DNA from: Coprococcus sp.
GTDB lineage: Bacteria > Bacillota > Clostridia > Lachnospirales > Lachnospiraceae
Reading direction: 5' to 3'
Assembly: GCA_016297325.1 (NCBI GenBank)
Contig: JAEDGW010000071.1
Location: 1-13,839 of the forward strand
Length of the DNA: 13,839 nt
Shown: positions 1-5,644 of the stretch, piece after piece
How the letters are laid out: each line of letters starts with the position of its first letter
How positions within the stretch are numbered: position 1 is the stretch's first letter
The notes under the pieces: generated by a model
Databases searched by the model: none
What the model was told of the DNA's origin: nothing
What the model saw: the letters and a program-made list of their open reading frames with translations, nothing else
Program-made: the position numbers and the translations under genes

Positions 1-1
1 T

Positions 2-493
2 GCAGAGGGTATTAATGATGTTTTGTATAAGCAGTTGAAATACAATATTAAAAATGGAAACAATCTTGGGGTTGTATGGCTTGTATATGTTCTTGTTAAT
101 ATGGGATATGAATTTGGCAGGGAAGATGTAATACAGTTTCTGGAGACAAAAAATGAACTGGCAATCATTATTCTCTTAGAAGAAAAAAGCGAATTATTTG
201 ATGATCAGTTAGCCGATGAATGTTGGAATAAGTCAAATTGCTGGTTGATGTTGTATCAGATAGCATTGAGATTTAAAGAAAAGAGAGAAATATTTTCTGT
301 TAAATTAAACATACCTGTTAATAAGGGTTTTTATGAAAAGCTGTTTAAAGCTGAGTTTAGTTTTTATAAAAAAACTATGGTAGGTGCTAAGACAGATTTA
401 CAAGCGACTGACCAGCAAGTGAATAGTTATACACCTGCTTTACCAGTAATATTTGATGATGATGATGATTGGAGTGATTTATTAGAGGTATAG
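2..493 (+). CDS. C-terminal fragment of an unrecognised AT-rich protein (possibly reverse-transcriptase/Abi type)
   Basis: The frame is open to the left window edge, so this is the 3' end of a larger gene. A TTG at 23 could serve as a start but has no ribosome site and is probably internal. About 163 residues are visible: a helical, Lys/Glu/Asn-rich region with hydrophobic helices (LGVVWLVYVLVNMGYEF, ELAIIILLEEKSELF), then a tail ending in a five-Asp run made by GAT codons and a WSDLLEV terminus. The pattern of a W-rich helix followed by a short helix ending in LLEE resembles, from memory, the C-terminal helical part of defence-type reverse transcriptases (UG/Abi RTs), but no RT motif lies in the window, so this is only a guess. 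Composition is much more AT-rich than the metabolic genes downstream, which fits an acquired accessory gene. A terminator-like hairpin follows at 600-642. Coding status is fairly sure; function is not. Confidence 0.6.
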   Translation, partial: AEGINDVLYKQLKYNIKNGNNLGVVWLVYVLVNMGYEFGREDVIQFLETKNELAIIILLEEKSELFDDQLADECWNKSNCWLMLYQIALRFKEKREIFSVKLNIPVNKGFYEKLFKAEFSFYKKTMVGAKTDLQATDQQVNSYTPALPVIFDDDDDWSDLLEV

Positions 494-599
494 GAAATTA
501 TAGGAGAGAATTATAAGATGTAAGGGGAACCATTTGAAAAAATAAATACTAAAAAAGCATTGTTTTTAGAGCAATATAGTATATACTAATATCAATAGA

Positions 600-642
600 A
601 CCCAACACGCCTCTCAACGATGCGGACCACGTTGGGTCTTTT
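600..642 (+). terminator. Probable intrinsic terminator of the left-edge gene
   Basis: ACCCAAC (600-606) pairs perfectly with GTTGGGT (631-637) and is followed by CTTTT. The long loop can form a further small CGC/GCG stem. It lies about 110 bp after the stop of the left-edge gene. The T-run is short and the loop long, so a non-terminator RNA structure is possible. Confidence 0.5.
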
Positions 643-742
643 GATTCTTAGACAAAAATATATGGAAAACCGAAAATAGCAGTAATATCAGAAAGTATCT
701 GAAATAAAGAATAGCCTGCAAACATGGAATTGAATTCTTAAA

Positions 743-787
743 GGGAGCATACAACATCAGTTGTCGATGCTCCCGATTTCTTTTTTA
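743..787 (+). terminator. Strong intrinsic terminator without an upstream gene
   Basis: GGGAGCAT (743-750) pairs with ATGCTCCC (767-774). Inside it, ACAAC (751-755) pairs with GTTGT (760-764) around an ATCA loop. The stem is followed by GATTTCTTTTTT. It looks like a good rho-independent terminator, but no coding frame precedes it, so it may end a small RNA or a long 3' UTR. Confidence 0.7.
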
Positions 788-970
788 TTAGAAATTTCTA
801 CGCATTTGTTCAATGCTAATTCAAGTGATAATAAGTAATCAGATAAAAACAATACAGGTACTACCATAGCACAGGTGATATATAACTATCATCGTTAATT
901 ATGCATTGAAAATTTTCCCTGTTTTGGATAAATATCTAAATTGTAAGAAATAAGGAAAGACCGGTCGTCG

Positions 971-997
971 AAAAGCTGATCACAGGATCGGCTTTTT
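971..997 (+). terminator. Intrinsic terminator just upstream of the transglutaminase-like gene
   Basis: AAAAGCTGATC (971-981) pairs with GATCGGCTTTT (986-996) around an ACAG loop, with one G-U pair and the T-run built into the stem. It sits immediately before the -35 box at 1000, insulating the next gene from upstream transcription. No gene is seen directly upstream. Confidence 0.65.
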
Positions 998-999
998 CC

Positions 1000-1028
1000 T
1001 TGAATTCCCTGACACATAATGTTATTAT
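1000..1028 (+). promoter_or_regulatory. Sigma-A promoter of the transglutaminase-like gene
   Basis: TTGAAT (1000-1005), 17-bp spacer, TATTAT (1023-1028). The start codon is 45 bp downstream of the -10 box. An 11-bp direct repeat, ACATAATGTTA (1014-1024 and 1030-1040, 16 bp start to start), overlaps the -10 and the expected transcription start and could be an operator. Confidence 0.6.
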
Positions 1029-1072
1029 TACATAATGTTAAGAAATATTAATATCCAGAAAGGCGGCACACC

Positions 1073-2062
1073 ATGAAAAAAAGATCTGCAAAACTAATCA
1101 TAGCATTATCCCTGATACTGGCAGTGGCAGCAGCTATTGTTATTATAAAGCTGGCGGTCACACATGAGGACAAAAGTGTGGTTAAGGGGGAGACGACTGA
1201 AGTTTCCGGCGCCACGGAGCAGGCGGCAGCGGCTATACCGGGGGATGCAGATGGAATATATGCCAGTGAGGATGGACAGGCAAATTATTATTACAGATCA
1301 GGTCTGAAGGTACTGAATGCGGGATGGTATGATATGTCAGATACACTCAAGGTGGAGGTGGATTCCGACGGATATGCAGTTGCAAAGTACGATTCAAAGG
1401 CAGGTCATCTTTATCAGTATAGCGCTGATGAGGGAAAATGGGTTGTTGCCACAGAGCCTACATATGAGATAGAGGAGAATACATATTGTTTTGATTCTGA
1501 TGGCAATCTGATAAGAAGCCAGATCGTAGGGGACGACAAGAACGGATATTATTTTGTCGATTCAACTGGCTGCAAGACGACATCGGAGGAGATCCAGGCA
1601 GCTGTCGATCTGGTCATGGAGAATACTGATTCATTTATGAGTGAAGAGGAGAAGCTTCATGCTTGTTTTGACAAGGTGAGAAGTTATGAATACGAGAGAG
1701 ATTATACCACTGTGGACCGTGCGACGCAGTTTTCTGAGTTTGCGGTTTATGCCATGAGCAACGAGGTCGCAAACTGTTACAAATATGCGGCAGCATTTGC
1801 CTGTGTGGCCACGGTGCTCGGACATGATGCGAGAGTCATATGTGGACAGATGCCGGCATATTATGGTGATGGGCTGACAGATCACAGTTGGACGGAACTG
1901 TGGGATGATGCGACAAATAGCTGGCTGGTGTATGATGCCTGCCTGCAGAGGGAAGAGTATTATGGTGTGGATCAGGCTGATTATTTCCCAGGTGAAAGTC
2001 CGGTGGACAGCACTGCCCAGTTGATGATTGAAAATGGCAAGGTGACATGGAAATGGATATAG
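1073..2062 (+). CDS. Membrane-anchored transglutaminase-like (Transglut_core) protein
   Basis: The 329-residue protein begins with a signal anchor: basic MKKRSAK, then a hydrophobic stretch at about residues 8-29, with no lipobox cysteine. A low-complexity Ser/Thr/Ala linker follows (about 35-57). Residues 60-165 are rich in Gly, Tyr and Trp (NAGWYDMSD, GHLYQYSADEGKWV, NGYYFVDSTG), recalling short cell-wall or glucan-binding type repeats. The C-terminal half carries a transglutaminase-like papain-fold triad: Cys235 in NCYKYAAAF, His271 in DHSWTEL and Asp288 in VYDACL. The Cys motif has Asn where Gly-x-Cys is more usual, but the spacing fits. The protein is expected outside the membrane or at the cell wall; its substrate is unknown, and bacterial members of the family include proteases and cross-linking enzymes. 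The start is supported by AAAGG at 1059-1063 and the promoter at 1000-1028. It appears to be a single-gene unit. Confidence 0.85.
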   Translation: MKKRSAKLIIALSLILAVAAAIVIIKLAVTHEDKSVVKGETTEVSGATEQAAAAIPGDADGIYASEDGQANYYYRSGLKVLNAGWYDMSDTLKVEVDSDGYAVAKYDSKAGHLYQYSADEGKWVVATEPTYEIEENTYCFDSDGNLIRSQIVGDDKNGYYFVDSTGCKTTSEEIQAAVDLVMENTDSFMSEEEKLHACFDKVRSYEYERDYTTVDRATQFSEFAVYAMSNEVANCYKYAAAFACVATVLGHDARVICGQMPAYYGDGLTDHSWTELWDDATNSWLVYDACLQREEYYGVDQADYFPGESPVDSTAQLMIENGKVTWKWI

Positions 2063-2063
2063 G

Positions 2064-2106
2064 AGCTGTCTGGCAAAGAGTGCAGATAGACTGGATAGCT
2101 TTATTC
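2064..2106 (+). terminator. Weak candidate terminator
   Basis: AGCTGTCTGG (2064-2073) can pair with CTGGATAGCT (2091-2100) over 10 bp with three G-U pairs, followed by TTATT. The arms start just after the stop codon of the transglutaminase-like gene. The T-run is poor, so this is tentative. Confidence 0.35.
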
Positions 2107-2174
2107 TGAGGGTTGTACTTTACTCTTTTAAGCTAAAAAATGTCTAAATGTCCTGTTTGGATGGCGGGGTACTA

Positions 2175-2203
2175 TTGACAATCATTGAAGGCGGCATTAC
2201 AAT
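2175..2203 (+). promoter_or_regulatory. Strong sigma-A promoter of the pilin-like gene
   Basis: Perfect TTGACA (2175-2180), 17-bp spacer, TACAAT (2198-2203). The predicted RNA start near 2210 lies about 67 nt before the ATG at 2277. Because the promoter falls inside the longer open frame that begins at 2148, it argues strongly against that upstream start. Confidence 0.7.
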
Positions 2204-2276
2204 AACGGTGTGTATTTATTGGCAGGATCATTCCTGTACATATTCAGAAATGGTAAGAAATGAGAGGGGATCTATA

Positions 2277-2897
2277 ATGAAAAGAAGCAGACACGCCATT
2301 TGTGATTCCAAAGGTTTTTCACTGGTGGAATTGATAATTGTTGTTGCGATCATGGCTATTTTGGCAGGAGCCCTTGCGCCGGCTCTGATCAAGTACATTG
2401 AGAAGAGCAGAAGAGCAAAGGATATAAAGAATGCCAAGGCGATAGAGGATGTGCTTGTATATGCGTTTTCTGAGGGCACCATACAGTTGCCGCCTGGAGT
2501 ACGACGCAGTGGATATGGCGCCTGGGTTATGCTTTGCAATAAGACAAAGGACAATGCTCCGGTACCTTATCACAGCAAGAATTTCTCTGGCGTATGGTGT
2601 GGTGCTGACAAAGGTGTTATTATAGATGGCCAGGTGTCGAATAATGACTGGGCATATTGTCAGGAACTGGATAACTTCTTAAAGAGTGAAGGCGTGAACG
2701 TAGCCAATGGCAGAACTTACAGCAAAGGTGATGCGGACGGCTGGGATTGGATCATAGTTCAGGTATGTTTTGATTCGAATGGCCGATTGTGTTCAAGGAT
2801 TTACTCAGGATATAAGAACCAGGACGGTGGTATTAATAAAACCCCGGAAACTAATATAGAGAAAGCTTTGGGAAGAGGATGGATTCCGATCTCTTAG
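2277..2897 (+). CDS. Type IV pilin/pseudopilin-like protein with prepilin leader
   Basis: The 206-residue protein starts at the ATG preceded by AGGGGA (2265-2270). The open frame extends 43 codons further upstream, but that part lies over the promoter and has no ribosome site. It has a class III prepilin signal: a 13-residue basic leader ending in Gly13, then FSLVELIIVVAIMAILAG, with Glu at mature position 5 (residue 18), so prepilin peptidase should cut between Gly13 and Phe14. The hydrophobic N-terminal helix spans about residues 14-37 and continues into a charged helix (EKSRRAKDIKNAKAIEDVL). The C-terminal globular part has several Cys residues (in VMLCNK, VWCGADK, YCQELD, VCFDS, LCSR) that could form disulphides. 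No pilus ATPase, platform protein or prepilin peptidase is in the window, so it is an orphan subunit here. It could be a pilus component, a competence/secretion pseudopilin, or a free-standing surface protein. A terminator follows at 2947. Confidence 0.88.
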   Translation: MKRSRHAICDSKGFSLVELIIVVAIMAILAGALAPALIKYIEKSRRAKDIKNAKAIEDVLVYAFSEGTIQLPPGVRRSGYGAWVMLCNKTKDNAPVPYHSKNFSGVWCGADKGVIIDGQVSNNDWAYCQELDNFLKSEGVNVANGRTYSKGDADGWDWIIVQVCFDSNGRLCSRIYSGYKNQDGGINKTPETNIEKALGRGWIPIS

Positions 2898-2946
2898 TTT
2901 GGTATGTGAGGAAAATCAATACAGGATAATGTTTAATACAGATAGA

Positions 2947-2989
2947 AAAGGGCTGAAGATTTGATACAGATTTTCAGCCCTTTCTTTTT
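2947..2989 (+). terminator. Intrinsic terminator after the pilin-like gene
   Basis: AAAGGGCTGAA (2947-2957) pairs perfectly over 11 bp with TTCAGCCCTTT (2973-2983), followed by CTTTTTA. It lies 50 bp after the pilin stop codon and before the next promoter, making the pilin gene a single-gene unit. Confidence 0.85.
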
Positions 2990-3008
2990 AGAAGGGCAAA
3001 AGAATACC

Positions 3009-3037
3009 TTGAATAACAAATGGTGTTTTTATATAAT
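3009..3037 (+). promoter_or_regulatory. Sigma-A promoter of the DHH phosphoesterase gene
   Basis: TTGAAT (3009-3014), 17-bp spacer, perfect TATAAT (3032-3037), 46 bp before the ATG at 3084. Confidence 0.7.
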
Positions 3038-3083
3038 TGTGTATATATTGTAATGGGAAAATACTTCAGGGAGGAATAGTATT

Positions 3084-4004
3084 ATGAGGTTAGTTACCAG
3101 ATCGGATTTTGACGGACTTGCATGCGGGGCACTTCTCAAGGAAGCTGGGATCATAGACCATTGGAAATTTGCACATCCAAAGGATCTTCAGGACGGACTT
3201 GTTGAGGTCACAGAGGATGACTGTCTTGCAAATGTGCCATTTGTAGAGGGATGCGGACTTTGGTTTGATCATCATTCAAGCGAGCATGAAAGGCTGGCTC
3301 TTGAGGGCAAATACAAGGGAGAGAGCCGTATAACTCCATCATGTGCAAGAATTATCTATGAGTATTATGGTGGAAGAGAGAGATTTCCACAGTTTGATGA
3401 TATGATGGAAGCTGTTGATAAGGTTGACTCGGGAAATCTTACGATTGACGAGGTTCAGAATCCAAAGGGATGGATCCTTATAGGATTTCTCATGGATCCA
3501 AGAACAGGTCTTGGAAGATTCAGGAATTTCACTATATCAAACTACCAGCTTATGGAGAAGCTCATAGATGCCTGCAGGACTATGACAACAGATGAGATTC
3601 TTGCAATGCCGGATATTCAGGAGAGGATAGTTCTCTATAATGAGCAGACAGAGAAGTTTAAAGAGATGGTCAAGGCACATACTATAGTGGATGGCAATCT
3701 CATAATAAGTGATCTGAGAGGTGTGGATCCTATCTATACAGGCAATCGTTTTATGATATACAGTATGTATCCTGATCAGAATGTATCTGCATGGATCGTG
3801 AGCGGAAGAGGTGGACAGGGCTGTTCAGCAGCAGTGGGCTACAGCATTCTGAACCGCACAGCCACTATGGATGTGGGCAGTCTGATGCTCAAGTATGGCG
3901 GAGGCGGACACAGAAAAGTCGGCACCTGCCAGTTCAAGAATGAAGAGATGGATACAAAACTTCCACAGATGCTTGAAGAGCTCAAGGCGCAGGCGAATGC
4001 GTAG
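3084..4004 (+). CDS. DHH/DHHA1-family phosphoesterase
   Basis: The 306-residue protein has the DHH superfamily layout. The N-terminal domain contains RSDFDGLACGALL (metal-binding Asp8 and Asp10), the family motif Asp62-His63-His64 in LWFDHHSSEH, and a further Asp in AVDKVDSGN near residue 110. The C-terminal DHHA1-like domain ends in a Gly-rich substrate loop, GGGGHRKVGTCQF, with the conserved His276. Family members hydrolyse phosphodiester or phosphoanhydride bonds with Mn2+ and include NrnA-type nanoRNase/pAp phosphatases, cyclic-di-AMP phosphodiesterases and exopolyphosphatases. This protein lacks the membrane and PAS/GGDEF parts of GdpP and is of NrnA-like size. The sequence shows the fold and metal site but not the substrate. 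It should be cytosolic. The start is fixed by AGGGAGGAA at 3068-3076. No terminator lies directly after the stop; the next one is at 4244-4282. Confidence 0.88.
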   Translation: MRLVTRSDFDGLACGALLKEAGIIDHWKFAHPKDLQDGLVEVTEDDCLANVPFVEGCGLWFDHHSSEHERLALEGKYKGESRITPSCARIIYEYYGGRERFPQFDDMMEAVDKVDSGNLTIDEVQNPKGWILIGFLMDPRTGLGRFRNFTISNYQLMEKLIDACRTMTTDEILAMPDIQERIVLYNEQTEKFKEMVKAHTIVDGNLIISDLRGVDPIYTGNRFMIYSMYPDQNVSAWIVSGRGGQGCSAAVGYSILNRTATMDVGSLMLKYGGGGHRKVGTCQFKNEEMDTKLPQMLEELKAQANA

Positions 4005-4021
4005 GTTGGCGATATTTAGGT

Positions 4022-4050
4022 TTGACTAAAACGTATATGAATGTTAAAAT
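4022..4050 (+). promoter_or_regulatory. Sigma-A promoter driving a long leader
   Basis: TTGACT (4022-4027), 17-bp spacer, TAAAAT (4045-4050), beginning 18 bp after the DHH gene stop. Predicted transcription starts near 4057, giving a leader of about 240 nt before the TTG start codon at 4297, interrupted by the terminator at 4244-4282. Confidence 0.55.
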
Positions 4051-4056
4051 ACAAAG

Positions 4057-4243
4057 ACAAGTAGGTTAATAAATATATGCAATATGCATATATTAGAAAT
4101 AGTTCTTTTGTTTTCGGACGGAGAACTACTTGGCCATAGAAATTTGTGTGAGTGATACCAAATGCAAATGGAGGCCTTCACGTTGGTTTAAGCATTGAGC
4201 CAACAGTATCTTACTCATTAGAGGAAAAAGCGAAAATGTTTAT
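4057..4243 (+). ncRNA. Candidate structured leader RNA
   Basis: Between the promoter and the terminator lie several complementary segments. A perfect 10-bp inverted repeat with a 3-nt loop occupies 4072-4094 (AATATATGCA/TGCATATATT). TAGTTCT (4100-4106) pairs with AGAACTA (4122-4128). GTTGGTT (4182-4188) pairs with AGCCAAC (4198-4204). An outer GAGTGATAC (about 4150-4159) can pair with GTATC-TT-ACTC (about 4206-4216), enclosing the previous hairpin. AATGC (4161-4165) and GCATT (4192-4196) offer a competing pairing. A nine-codon frame (ATG 4162 to TAA) is also present, with a poor ribosome site. No known riboswitch or T-box signature is recognised. It could be an attenuator, a small RNA, or just the 3' UTR of the DHH gene. 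Confidence 0.4.
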
Positions 4244-4282
4244 AAGTGTCTCCTGGATTTTTCTGGGAGACATTTATTTTTT
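4244..4282 (+). terminator. Intrinsic terminator directly upstream of a ribosome site
   Basis: TGTCTCC (4247-4253) pairs with GGAGACA (4266-4272). The stem extends to about 10 bp through AAG/TTT (4244-4246 with 4273-4275, one G-U pair) and is followed by ATTTTTT. Only two bases separate the U-run from the GGAGGA at 4285-4290 of the next gene. This position is typical of transcription attenuation, or of an RNA followed by a gene expressed by read-through. Confidence 0.7.
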
Positions 4283-4296
4283 ACGGAGGAAAATAT

Positions 4297-4941
4297 TTGA
4301 ATATAATTAAGAATATTATAACTGATTATGAAAAAATCGTAAAAACTGATATTCAGATTCCTTTGAGCAATGGTGATGTGATAAAATTCATGTTTAAACC
4401 TCAGGATCTACCACATCTCTTGGGATTGCAACATTTGGTTGATATCCCTGTTTTGTTTGAATACAGTGAAAAACGTTTGAGTGCTACAGATTTATATAAA
4501 ATGATGAGTGGTATAGGCGAGGTGACCATTGACACAGACGAGTTTGAAAATAGTGCCTATTTTAATGAAATATATGATGGACGAATAAGATATTTTAGTA
4601 GTGATCTGATATTAGATATTATTAAGGCTAAACAGATTATTAAATTCGATAATTCTAAGATCAGAACTTTTTCTACAAAGCTTGAAAAAGTTGAATATAT
4701 GTTTTGGAAGAAATATAAGGATAAAAATAATAATTATGGATATTTTGGTATTGGATTTATGGCATCTGGTAATAGGGCGGATAAAAATTATCCAAACACT
4801 TTTTTCTTTCGATTAGATGATGAATACATTCGATATCAGAAAAGGGTTTTCCCATTCTCTTTTATGAAAAAAGAAAATAGAGATCTAATGCCAGGGGAAG
4901 TTAGACAATTATTAAGTGAGTATAGGCAAAAAAATAAGTGA
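4297..4941 (+). CDS. AT-rich protein, possible PBECR4/BECR-fold nuclease-like
   Basis: The 214-residue start chosen is TTG at 4297, with GGAGGA at 4285-4290 and a 6-nt gap. The frame extends upstream to a GTG at 4246, but that part lies in the terminator hairpin and has no ribosome site. The protein is Lys/Ile/Asn-rich, has no signal peptide or membrane segment, and is clearly more AT-rich than the genes after it, suggesting transfer. The segment IKFMFKPQDLPHLLGLQH (about residues 25-45), the later DLILDIIKAKQIIKFDNSKI, and a C-terminal YGYFGIGFMASG...YPNTFFFRLDDEYI resemble, from memory, the PBECR4 family of phage-associated Barnase/EndoU/ColicinE5/RelE-like nucleases. That assignment is an inference and no catalytic set is assured. 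The next gene starts 22 bp after the stop with no terminator between, so transcripts can run on into vanZ and pepD. Confidence 0.75.
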   Translation: MNIIKNIITDYEKIVKTDIQIPLSNGDVIKFMFKPQDLPHLLGLQHLVDIPVLFEYSEKRLSATDLYKMMSGIGEVTIDTDEFENSAYFNEIYDGRIRYFSSDLILDIIKAKQIIKFDNSKIRTFSTKLEKVEYMFWKKYKDKNNNYGYFGIGFMASGNRADKNYPNTFFFRLDDEYIRYQKRVFPFSFMKKENRDLMPGEVRQLLSEYRQKNK

Positions 4942-4963
4942 ATCTATTATGAGGGGCAAAAAA

Positions 4964-5641
4964 ATGACAGATTACATTATAAAAGACATCCAGCAAGTAG
5001 CAGGCTACCTACCCGCAGGAATTCTGTGTGGGCTGGCGGCGGTGGCGATATATTTGATATATGTCAAATGGATTCAGAAAAATGAAAGACGAGAAACGGC
5101 AGGCACAGGGGCTCATCTGAGAAATTCCCTGATATGGTTTCTGCTTGCAGTATATATGACATTTATGTTCATCACTGTATTTCTTTCGAGGGAGCCAGGC
5201 TCAAGGCAGGGAATTGATATGAAATTGTTTGGCACCTGGGGGGAGACTCCTCAGGCTCACGCATTTGTCATAGAGAATATATTGCTTTTTGTGCCATTTG
5301 GAATATTGTACCCTGCGGCGGTTTCGGCGAGGAGAGGCACACCCAAAGCCGGTATTCGAAATTGTGCTGATAAACCGGATTTTATTGGGGATGGATTTGT
5401 ATCTGCATCGGAGACTGACATAAAGATAGAGCTTAGGAGAAAAGTAGGCTGGGAGAAATTCACAGTGCCATGGGGATTTCTCATAAGTGTTGGGATAGAG
5501 ATGGTTCAGCTCATAACGGAGCGTGGCTACTGCCAGCTGGATGATGTGGTGATGAATACATTTGGCAGCCTTATTGGGTATATAATATTTCTGACCGCAG
5601 CCATGGTCATGGGGCGGAGAAGGAAAGATATGGAGGAATAG
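4964..5641 (+). CDS. VanZ-like family membrane protein
   Basis: The 225-residue start is the ATG with GAGGGG (4951-4956) seven bases upstream. Upstream in-frame starts at 4916 and 4949 overlap the previous gene or this ribosome site. About five membrane segments are visible, near residues 15-36, 52-73, 100-120, 168-186 and 198-217. VanZ-family hallmarks are ENILLFVPFGILYP in the third segment, and GIEMVQLITERGYCQLDDVVMNTFGSLIGY in the last part, with the conserved Glu-x-x-Gln and Asp-Asp-x-x-x-Asn pattern. A hydrophilic insert of about 45 residues (125-167) separates segments three and four and is longer than in many relatives. VanZ itself raises teicoplanin resistance, but most relatives are of unknown function and this context shows no van cluster. 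The last codons contain the GGAGGA ribosome site of the next gene (5632-5637), so the two are very probably translated together. Confidence 0.85.
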   Translation: MTDYIIKDIQQVAGYLPAGILCGLAAVAIYLIYVKWIQKNERRETAGTGAHLRNSLIWFLLAVYMTFMFITVFLSREPGSRQGIDMKLFGTWGETPQAHAFVIENILLFVPFGILYPAAVSARRGTPKAGIRNCADKPDFIGDGFVSASETDIKIELRRKVGWEKFTVPWGFLISVGIEMVQLITERGYCQLDDVVMNTFGSLIGYIIFLTAAMVMGRRRKDMEE

Positions 5642-5644
5642 ATT

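Larger units (their letters stand above)
494..1072. other. Gene-free stretch with three terminator-like hairpins
   Basis: No convincing open frame with a ribosome site is seen on either strand. The stretch contains a perfect 12-bp palindrome, TAGTATATACTA at 577-588, and three hairpins followed by T-runs (600-642, 743-787, 971-997). Only the first is an obvious 3' end for the upstream gene. The other two have no gene before them, so they may end small RNAs or be remnants of lost genes. The promoter of the next gene begins at 1000. Confidence 0.6.

Noticed and set aside
23..25. TTG at 23 as the start of the first gene
   Set aside because: No ribosome site is present and the frame is open to the window edge, so the gene most likely begins further left.
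494..1072. Possible CRISPR array, tRNA or rRNA in the gene-free stretch
   Set aside because: No regularly spaced repeats, cloverleaf or rRNA motifs are visible; only hairpin terminators and a short palindrome.
2148..2276. Longer pilin start with 43 extra N-terminal residues
   Set aside because: This part contains the TTGACA/TACAAT promoter, has no ribosome site, and would place the prepilin leader internally; the ATG at 2277 with AGGGGA fits the class III signal.
4057..4243. Known riboswitch or T-box in the leader
   Set aside because: No T-box TGGGTGGTACCGCG-type sequence or recognised riboswitch core could be identified.
4246..4296. GTG start extending the AT-rich gene upstream
   Set aside because: The region forms the terminator hairpin and U-run and has no ribosome site; the TTG at 4297 has GGAGGA at ideal spacing.
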